Shown here in pieces: positions 31,345-38,836 of a DNA stretch of 64,000 bases (position 1 is its first letter; each line of letters opens with the position of its first letter). Source of the stretch: Flavobacterium hibernum. GTDB taxonomy: Bacteria; Bacteroidota; Bacteroidia; Flavobacteriales; Flavobacteriaceae. The DNA is taken from contig NZ_JPRK01000005.1 of the NCBI RefSeq assembly GCF_000832125.1, positions 62,001-126,000 on the forward strand, written 5' to 3'. The notes under the pieces are model-generated. The model was not told the origin of the DNA and did no database searches. It was given only the letters and a program-made list of their open reading frames with translations. A program made the position numbers and the translations under genes.

Positions 31345-32799
31345 CTAATAAACAAGTGTTTGTATTGCGTGTGCAGGAATTTTAACTATTGTTTTTTCGG
31401 CTGCTATAATCAAATTATAAGTAACTTCTTTATCGGTTTGGTTCATAACTATTGTTGCCATTGTTCCATCTGTGTTTAAAAATGAAGTGCTTAATAAACC
31501 GCTTCTGCTCACGGCTGAACTCACTCTTACGGCATTCAAATGAATGAATTTTGAAAAATGTCCAATATAATAATAAGACGGTGTGTAAATCAGTTCTCCT
31601 GTAGTTGTATCGGCATGAATTGGTGCAAAGCAAAAATTACCAACGTGGTTTGGTCCTCCGTTTTGATCTAAAAGAATATTCCAGTCTGTCCATCCGGCTG
31701 TTCCGTTGTTAAAATCATTAATCATCGAAATACCATATCTTTCGCCGTTGCCCCAGAATTGATATTTTTTGGCATCAAATTTCTCTACACAACCTTCTGT
31801 AAACAACAATCCTTTGTTTGGATATGCTTCATTTACTTTTGCAACATTTTCAAACATTGATGAACCTCCTGACCAGTTTTCGTACCAATGAAAACCCATT
31901 CCCCAAACATATTTTGAAGCTTCGGGATCAGAATAAATTACATTTGCTCGATAATTCATTAAATCACGATTATGGTCCCAAGCGATAATTTTTATGTTGT
32001 TTAGTTTTTCTTTTTTTAAAGTTGGCCCAAGAAAATTTTTGATAAAATCTCTTTCAGCTTCGGCGGTATAAATACACGATTCCCAAGTTTGAACTGCCAT
32101 TGGTTCGTTTTGTGTTGATGTTCCCCAAATTGGAATTCCTTCTTTTTCGTAAGCTTTTATAAATTTGACATAAAAATTGGCCCAAGTCTGGTAATATTCC
32201 GGCAATAATGTTCCGCCTTTCAGTACATTTTTATTGCTTTTCATGAATGCATTTGGTGACCAAGGTGCTACATATGTGGTTAATTTTCCACCCGCAGTTT
32301 GTATCGCCTGCTTAATTAATGGTATACGATATTGCTTGTCGTGATCTATAGAAAACGTTTTTAAATCTTTGTCTCCTTCTTCGATGTAAGAATAGCTTGC
32401 ACTGCTAAAATCAGAACTTTGTATCGTGGTTCTTAGCAATGAATAGCCTATTCCTTTTTGTTTATCATAGTAGGCATTTAAAAATTCTGTTTGTTTTTCT
32501 TTTGAAAGTGTAGCAAATATTTCGGCACTCGCATCAGTAATCGCTCCTCCAATTCCCATGAAGGTTTGAAACTTTTTTGATGGTTCAACAAAAACGGAGG
32601 TTTCGATCTCTAAAGGTTGTTTTGCAGCCGAAAAAGTTAAATCGTCTGTAGCTGTTATTCTTAAATTCGAATTCTCGGCTGTTGTATAAACCTTTACTTT
32701 TTTTCCATTGGTCGTAAATTCTTTTTTTGCTTTGGGTTGCTGGGCAAAAGCCGTTAACGAAAACAAAAAAAAGAGAATCTTAAAACTATTTTTTCTCAT
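31345..32799 (-). CDS. GH30 family enzyme, soluble (third copy)
   Basis: 484 residues with a cleavable signal peptide (LFFLFSLTAFAQ), no lipobox. GH30 core: QTFMGIGGAITDASAE, acid/base in STQNEPMAVQTWES (E232), nucleophile in LLFTEGCVEK (E335), then YYIGHFSKFIHLNAVRV. It is clearly more distant from the other two GH30 genes than they are from each other and looks like the glucosylceramidase/beta-glucosidase subgroup. It probably acts in the periplasm on oligosaccharides. Separated from the SusCD genes by a terminator. Confidence 0.9.
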   Translation of the reverse strand: MRKNSFKILFFLFSLTAFAQQPKAKKEFTTNGKKVKVYTTAENSNLRITATDDLTFSAAKQPLEIETSVFVEPSKKFQTFMGIGGAITDASAEIFATLSKEKQTEFLNAYYDKQKGIGYSLLRTTIQSSDFSSASYSYIEEGDKDLKTFSIDHDKQYRIPLIKQAIQTAGGKLTTYVAPWSPNAFMKSNKNVLKGGTLLPEYYQTWANFYVKFIKAYEKEGIPIWGTSTQNEPMAVQTWESCIYTAEAERDFIKNFLGPTLKKEKLNNIKIIAWDHNRDLMNYRANVIYSDPEASKYVWGMGFHWYENWSGGSSMFENVAKVNEAYPNKGLLFTEGCVEKFDAKKYQFWGNGERYGISMINDFNNGTAGWTDWNILLDQNGGPNHVGNFCFAPIHADTTTGELIYTPSYYYIGHFSKFIHLNAVRVSSAVSRSGLLSTSFLNTDGTMATIVMNQTDKEVTYNLIIAAEKTIVKIPAHAIQTLVY

Positions 32800-32886
32800 T
32801 CTTTCTTTATTATTTTAAATTCTAATTTGACGTTTTTAATGAATCTCTTCTTCTATAAAAACACTTTTTGCTCGCCTAAAGGATTT

Positions 32887-32925
32887 AAAAATAGCCCATA
32901 CTCATAGTGATTATGGGCTATTTAC
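32887..32925 (-). terminator. Terminator after the binding-protein gene
   Basis: Stem AAATAGCCCATA / TATGGGCTATTT with T run on the minus strand. It lies 28 bases after the reconstructed stop of the binding-protein gene, which supports that stop at 32951. Confidence 0.85.
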
Positions 32926-32950
32926 AACCAAACTTAAACTTAACTTAAAC

Positions 32951-33828
32951 TTATTTTGCTCGCATTTCGATTCTTCCTACTGTAATTCCGTCTTTGGTAA
33001 ATGTGTTTCCTCCACAACGAATAAGTAAATAAATTTTACCTGTTATATCAAATTTACTACATTGGAAACTGACGCTGTTGCATCGTTTTTTACACATCCT
33101 ACGATCGATAATCTACCCAAAAAACCGCTCTTAGCACAGCCATCCCAAGTACTTAAACCCATTACTTTGTTGTCTTTGTACTCTACACCAAGTTCAGGAA
33201 CTGATTTACCTGCGTAAACTTCAAACCATGTTTCATCTGAACCACTTGCTGATGAAACAAGCATATCGATTGTGTATTCTTTATCTTTTACGACATCAAT
33301 TGCCTGATAAATACCTTCTTGCGCCCATCCTCCCGGAGAACGAAGTGTTGCGCTTCCTGGTTTAAAATCCCAAAAAGCAGCTCCTGTTGCGCTAAGTTTT
33401 AGTATGGTCCATTTTGCAACATCTGTTGCATCATTAAAGAAACCTCCTTTTACTAGATTTGGTTTACTTGGATCAGATTGTGCTACTACTATATCTTGCG
33501 AAACTTGCTGTGTAAAACCTCCAGCTGCAATAGCGGTATGTGTTACGGTATATTTACCGGCATCTGGCAGTACAATTTTTTCAACCATTTTTCCCATATA
33601 CGGACCGTATCCAATATCCCATTTAGAGGCAATAACGCCCTTAGCTTGCGCCGTTAATATATATGTATTGACTTCTCCTGCAACCGGAGTGATGGTAAAT
33701 GAAGGATCGACACTAGTAGCTGTTAAACCATTGCCATTGCCAACTTCGTCGTCGCAACTTGTTAATGTTCCTAATGCTAATGCCAGCATTAAGAAAACTC
33801 CTCTTTTTATATTTATATTTAGGTTCAT
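32951..33828 (-). CDS. Surface glycan-binding lipoprotein with apparent 1-bp frameshift
   Basis: The frame from 33828 has a lipobox (LGTLTSCDDEVGN), a PKD/Ig-like region (ITPVAGEVNTYILTAQAKG) and a beta-sandwich (WTILKLSATGAAFWDFKPG), as in the SusE/SGBP position after susD. It stops at 33043 after VSNVVNLI (261 residues). In the next frame the sequence continues KFDITGKIYLLIRCGGNTF then TKDGITVGRIEMRAK and stops at 32951, 28 bases before the terminator. One extra base near 33053-33055, as in an A run of four, would rejoin the frames to about 292 residues. So either a sequence error or a real frameshift. Without the end the fold probably loses its last strands. Confidence 0.75.
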
Positions 33829-33856
33829 TATTTTTATTTTTTTGGTTCGTAAATGG

Positions 33857-35368
33857 CTATTCGTAATTAGGATTTTGTTTCAATTTTGTTCCTTTTAATT
33901 CTACAAATGGTATTGGGAAAATCTCGTCAGTACCAGCGTTAAATCCTCTATCAGCTAATGCTGCTGCTGCATCACCCCATCTTACTAAGTCAAAAAATCT
34001 ATGACCTTCACCTGCAAGCTCCATTCTTCTCTCATTTTTAATCGCCGCCAATGTTACAGGAACTGGTGTTAAACCAACTCTGTTTCTAACTGCATCTAAT
34101 AAAGCTTGTGCTCTTGGCCCTGAACCTAATGCTTCGGCTTCCATTAAATAAGTATCGGCAAGTCTAATGATGTATGAATTTTGTCTGTAGTTTAACTCTG
34201 CAGCTCCACCACCAGTACGAACATCTGATTGTCTTGGAAGGTATTTGTTCAAGAAATATCCTGTGTCCTGATAACCTGGAATATAGCTTGCAGTACCTGC
34301 TGCTTTTAAAGCTTTCAGATCAAAAATTGTAGCTCCAAATCTTGGATCTGCTTTGATTGCATCATATAATTTTTGAGTAGGAATACTAAAACTCCATCCT
34401 GAAGGAAGGTCTGGCGCAGAAGAATTTGCCGGTCTGGTATAACCTCTAGGTCCAACCATAACGTTTAATGAGTTTCCTTCGTCTCTTCCTGTTCCCCAGA
34501 ATCCCCAATCAGAGTTACCTGCACTTGTATGAGATACTTCGATTAATGATTCAGCATTGAACTTATTAGTTGTAACCCATAAATCACTGTAGTTCGGTAA
34601 CAGTTTGTTTCCGTATTGATTTGGTTGTCCCGGAGTTCCATTTACCTGAGCAAGTATTGCAGCTGCCTCCGTTTTTTTCCCTTCAAATAAATAAACTTTA
34701 CCTAACAATGCTTGAGCAGCAACTTTTGTTAAACGTCCAGACTCTGTTGCAACATCAACGCTTGCTGGTAAACCTGGAATTGCTTCTAATAAATCTTTTT
34801 CAATTTGACCGTATATCGCTTCCGGAGTTGCTTGTTCTACAGTTGCAATTGAAGCTGTTGTTAATGGCTGTAGAATTAACGGAATGTTTTTAAACATTCT
34901 AACTAAGTTAAAATAATATAGTCCGCGTAAAGCTTTAGACTCAGCAGTAAATCTAACTTTTAATGCATCAGACATATCTACGTTTGCCATATTTGCTAAT
35001 AAAACATTTGCTCTGTAAACTCCTTGGTAATGATCGTTCCAGTAACTACCCGGAATTATTACTGAAGTAAGTGAGTGTGTCGAGAAATTTTGAATTCCTG
35101 CACCATCTGATGCTCCACCACCTCCAGCATAAAAATCGTCTGAACCAGCATTTAACATGGCTACCATGTTTTCAAAACCACCGGTATTTTTTCTAATAGG
35201 ATCATAAACTCCTACAAGTGCAGCGGTTGCTTGTTGCTCATTTTTATAATAATTTGTCGAAAGAAAAGATCCTTTTGGTTCAATCGTTACGAAATCCTCA
35301 GAGCAAGATCCTCCTAATGCAGCCATTGCAATTGCAATGTATATATATTTAAGTTTTATATTTTTCAT
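33857..35368 (-). CDS. SusD/RagB family glycan-binding lipoprotein
   Basis: 503 residues. Lipobox in AALGGSCSEDFVTIEPKG, acidic residues after the cysteine. SusD features: FLSTNYYKNEQQATAALVGVY, helical TPR-like parts with ALRGLYYFNLVRMF, and the C-terminal ERRMELAGEGHRFFDLVRWG. It caps the SusC barrel and hands glycan to it. Starts 13 bases after susC. Confidence 0.97.
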   Translation of the reverse strand: MKNIKLKYIYIAIAMAALGGSCSEDFVTIEPKGSFLSTNYYKNEQQATAALVGVYDPIRKNTGGFENMVAMLNAGSDDFYAGGGGASDGAGIQNFSTHSLTSVIIPGSYWNDHYQGVYRANVLLANMANVDMSDALKVRFTAESKALRGLYYFNLVRMFKNIPLILQPLTTASIATVEQATPEAIYGQIEKDLLEAIPGLPASVDVATESGRLTKVAAQALLGKVYLFEGKKTEAAAILAQVNGTPGQPNQYGNKLLPNYSDLWVTTNKFNAESLIEVSHTSAGNSDWGFWGTGRDEGNSLNVMVGPRGYTRPANSSAPDLPSGWSFSIPTQKLYDAIKADPRFGATIFDLKALKAAGTASYIPGYQDTGYFLNKYLPRQSDVRTGGGAAELNYRQNSYIIRLADTYLMEAEALGSGPRAQALLDAVRNRVGLTPVPVTLAAIKNERRMELAGEGHRFFDLVRWGDAAAALADRGFNAGTDEIFPIPFVELKGTKLKQNPNYE

Positions 35369-35381
35369 GATTCTTTATGTA

Positions 35382-38300
35382 TTAAAATTGTAAGTTAGCT
35401 CCAAGCATGAAAGATTTTGCTTGTGGATAGATACCTTTATCTACACCAAATACTTGACCTCCAATTTCAGGATCATATCCAGTGTATTTTGTAAAAGTGA
35501 ATAAGTTCTCTCCTGTAACATAGAAACGAATCTTATCTGCACCAATTTTAGACGATAAATTAAGCGGAAGTGTATATCCTACCTGAACAATTTTTAGACG
35601 TACATAATCTCCGCTTTCAAGATAAAAATCAGACATTTTACTAAAGTTTCCATTTCCGTCATTGTTACCAAGTCTAGGATAATCATTTGAAGTTCCTTCT
35701 CCCGTCCAACGATTTAAAACTTCTGTTTGATAGTTAGCATTTAAGATATCTAATCTGCGTAATCCCTGAAAAATTTTGCTTCCGGCCGCTCCTTGAGCAA
35801 AAGCCATAAAATCAAGATTTTTATAGTTTAAATTTACTGTTAAACCAAAAGTATATTTTGGAATACTGCTTCCTAAATATTGTTTGTCATCATCAGAGAT
35901 CGAACCATCGCCATTATTATCTACCCAACGGAAATCTCCAGGTTTAGCAGTTGGTTGAATCATGCCTCCTGCTGCATTTTTGTAAGCATCGATTTCTGCT
36001 TGATTTTGAAAGATTCCAGCGGTTTTGTAACCAAAGAATTCATTGTAAGAATGTCCAACCTGAGTTCTTGTAACTGGTCCCATAGATTGAAATGTAGCAT
36101 CTCCAATAATATAATCGTTATCTGGTCCTACATAAGTGATTTCGTTTTTTAAGTAAGCAACGTTTCCGTTAATTCCTAAATTAAACTCACCTAATTGTTT
36201 CTTGTATCCAAGTTCAAATTCTAAACCGCTGTTGTCCATATTAGCAACGTTTGCCCATGGTTGCTCAGCAACTCCAACAAATCCTGGAATAACTACTGGT
36301 CTCAAGATACCTGTTGTTCTTTTTTTGTAATAATCGATAGTAAGATTAAAATCATTGAAAAGTCTTGCATCAAATCCGATACTTGTTTGAGAAGTTTGTT
36401 CCCATTTCAAATCAGGATTATCAAGCGTTACATTAGCATAACCTGTTGTAATAGATCCTGTGTTTCCAAAAGAATAATTATACCCTCCAGATACTAAAGA
36501 AAGGTATCTAAAATCAGTAAGGTTATCATTACCTACAACTCCATAACCTCCACGGAATTTTATAGTATTAACTACACTGTTTTCTTTCCAAAAACCTTCT
36601 TTTGAAAGTACCCATCCTAAAGAGAATGAAGGGAAAACTCCAAATTTATTGTTTCCTCCAAAACGAGTTGATCCATCACGACGAATTACTCCTGTTACAA
36701 GATATTTCTCTTTGTAATCGTAATTTAAACGGCTAAATAATGACGTAACTTTATGTTGAATGTAATCGTCAGTAGCACTTGTTCTATCTGATTGCGGAAT
36801 ATCAAAATCAAACGATGCGTCTTTATAGCTAGAAATTGGTAAACCAAACATTGTATTTGTGGTTTCTCCACCAATGTTTTCAACATAAGATCCTTGTCCT
36901 ACTAACACATTAATGTTATGATCGCCAAATTTATTACTATAAGTAAGAACGTTTTCTACGTTCCAGTTAAATGAGTGTCTATTTATTTGATAGTAACTAT
37001 TTTTTAATGTACTTACGTTTGAACTTAAGAAACTTACTGGCGTAAATCCTTGTTCTCCCCAGTACGAAATTTTACCTCCTAGAGTAGTTCTAATTTTTAA
37101 ATGATCAGTAATGTTTGCTTCCAGATAAGCATTCCCAACAAAATTATCAGCCCAATTGTATCTTCCTAATCTTGTTTGAACATATGCTAGAGGGTTTGTC
37201 ATTTCCTGACCTACAACACTAGAAATTCCGTAAGGGTTTCCATTTGCGTCACGCATCACAGGATTTGTAGAATATGGAGAAGCATTTGCAACCGCAGGAT
37301 CTGTAACTACTAAAGGTGTAGTTGGATCAAGGTTGATTGCAGAACTTAAAGGTCCACCAAATTCGCTATTTTTATTTCCAATATCCAACGTTTTCTCTCT
37401 TGCAAAACCAAAAGTTTGTCCAAAAGTAAAATACTTAGATATTTTGTGCGTAGAGTTTAAACGAAAACTCTTTTTAGTATAATTAGAGATATCACTTGTT
37501 ACAATACCTTGTTGATCCTGAATACCAAAAGAAGCATAAAAAGTAGAGAACTCTCCTCCGCCACTAATACTTAATTCGTGAGAATATCTGTAAGCCTGAT
37601 TATTAAAAATGGCATCTTGCCAATTTGTTCCTGCTCCTAAAGAATTAGGATTTGGATATCTAATTGTTCCACCATCTGCTACGGCTTTTTCATTCATTAT
37701 TGTAGCGTATTGTGTTGAATTTAATAAATCTAACTTTTTTGCCGGAGAAGAAACTCCTGAAAAACCAGTGTAATTCACTGTTATTTTTCCAGATTTCCCT
37801 TTTTTAGTTGTCACTAAAATTACTCCAGTTGCAGCACGAGTTCCATAAATTGCAGCAGATGCAGCATCTTTAAGAACCTCAATAGACTCAATATCTGATT
37901 GGTTTAAGAAACCAATTCCTCCAGCATCGACAACGTTACCGTCAATTACCCAAAGCGGATTATTACCTCCGTCTCCAAAAGTAGTTATACCACGAATACG
38001 AATAGTAGATGCTGCTCCAGGCTGACCTGAACTTGATGCAATTGTTACACCGGCAACTCTACCTTGAAGTGCTTGCTCTACACGTCCGTTTGGCACTTTT
38101 TCAAGATCAGCTGCTTTTACACTAGAGATTGCTCCTGTAACAACCGCTTTCTTTTGAGTTCCATATCCTACTACCACAACTTCACTCAATGATTGTGATT
38201 CAGGTTTTAATTGAATTGTAATTTTTGTTCTTCCGTTTACAGCTTCTGTAACTGTTGTGTATCCAATAAAAGTAACCGTCAAAATACCATTTGAAGGCAC

Positions 38301-38492
38301 TTGAATTTGGAATTTTCCATCAAAATCTGATGCCGTTGATTTAGTTGTACCTTTTAGTACAATAGATGCACCTGGAACTGGCATTCCACTTTCATCATTT
38401 ACAATTCCGTTTACTGTGACATCCTGAGCCACAGCTACAACCGAGAATAATAAAGATGAAATGCAAAAAATAAGTAATTTTCTTAATTTCAT
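35382..38492 (-). CDS. SusC/RagA family TonB-dependent glycan importer
   Basis: 1036 residues. Signal peptide (LLIFCISSLLFSVVAVAQ), carboxypeptidase-regulatory-like domain (VTVNGIVNDESGMPVPGASI), TonB box region EVVVVGYGTQKKAVVTGAI, plug (RVEQALQGRVAGV and NPLWVIDG), and a beta-barrel ending MLGANLQF. It imports beta-glucan oligosaccharides with TonB energy. First gene of the locus, divergent from the regulator, with paired direct repeats in the upstream region. Confidence 0.97.
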   Translation of the reverse strand: MKLRKLLIFCISSLLFSVVAVAQDVTVNGIVNDESGMPVPGASIVLKGTTKSTASDFDGKFQIQVPSNGILTVTFIGYTTVTEAVNGRTKITIQLKPESQSLSEVVVVGYGTQKKAVVTGAISSVKAADLEKVPNGRVEQALQGRVAGVTIASSSGQPGAASTIRIRGITTFGDGGNNPLWVIDGNVVDAGGIGFLNQSDIESIEVLKDAASAAIYGTRAATGVILVTTKKGKSGKITVNYTGFSGVSSPAKKLDLLNSTQYATIMNEKAVADGGTIRYPNPNSLGAGTNWQDAIFNNQAYRYSHELSISGGGEFSTFYASFGIQDQQGIVTSDISNYTKKSFRLNSTHKISKYFTFGQTFGFAREKTLDIGNKNSEFGGPLSSAINLDPTTPLVVTDPAVANASPYSTNPVMRDANGNPYGISSVVGQEMTNPLAYVQTRLGRYNWADNFVGNAYLEANITDHLKIRTTLGGKISYWGEQGFTPVSFLSSNVSTLKNSYYQINRHSFNWNVENVLTYSNKFGDHNINVLVGQGSYVENIGGETTNTMFGLPISSYKDASFDFDIPQSDRTSATDDYIQHKVTSLFSRLNYDYKEKYLVTGVIRRDGSTRFGGNNKFGVFPSFSLGWVLSKEGFWKENSVVNTIKFRGGYGVVGNDNLTDFRYLSLVSGGYNYSFGNTGSITTGYANVTLDNPDLKWEQTSQTSIGFDARLFNDFNLTIDYYKKRTTGILRPVVIPGFVGVAEQPWANVANMDNSGLEFELGYKKQLGEFNLGINGNVAYLKNEITYVGPDNDYIIGDATFQSMGPVTRTQVGHSYNEFFGYKTAGIFQNQAEIDAYKNAAGGMIQPTAKPGDFRWVDNNGDGSISDDDKQYLGSSIPKYTFGLTVNLNYKNLDFMAFAQGAAGSKIFQGLRRLDILNANYQTEVLNRWTGEGTSNDYPRLGNNDGNGNFSKMSDFYLESGDYVRLKIVQVGYTLPLNLSSKIGADKIRFYVTGENLFTFTKYTGYDPEIGGQVFGVDKGIYPQAKSFMLGANLQF

Positions 38493-38531
38493 TTTTCTAA
38501 AAATTTTGGTTAATTAATTAGTAATTCAATG

Positions 38532-38559
38532 CAATAGTAATGTTAATTTTCTACTATTG
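38532..38559 (-). promoter_or_regulatory. Inverted repeat and possible susC -7 box
   Basis: CAATAGTA (38532-38539) and TACTATTG (38552-38559) form an inverted repeat. On the minus strand the first copy reads TACTATTG, a partial match to TAnnTTTG, 40 bases before the susC ATG. Confidence 0.35.
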
Positions 38560-38571
38560 ATAATTAAAATT

Positions 38572-38622
38572 CATTACAAAAACACATCAAAGTAAATTTT
38601 ATTACATTACAAAAACACATCA
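38572..38622 (-). promoter_or_regulatory. Direct repeats, likely operator of the glucan locus
   Basis: CATTACAAAAACACATCA occurs twice, exactly, at 38572-38589 and 38605-38622. Start-to-start distance is 33 bp, about three turns of DNA, so a dimer could bind one face. They lie 80-130 bases before the susC start. The 344-bp gap between susC and the regulator holds no gene. Confidence 0.65.
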
Positions 38623-38836
38623 TTTATTTTATAAAAACCTATTAATCAATAATTTAAAATATTTTTTTTAGATGTTATTAAAATGTTAATTATAAAAATA
38701 AACACTACATTGTATTAGAATGCTTATTTTTATTAAAAAAAGACGCTACTACATCGAAATAGCACGATCATTCACAAAATAAATACCTGAAAATCAATAA
38801 ACTAAATCCAAAAACCTGAAATAAATCGAAAAAATC

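Noticed and set aside
33404..33898. 164-codon frame on the plus strand in the binding-protein gene
   Set aside because: Antisense to a gene with clear lipobox and operon position; the composition reflects the opposite strand.
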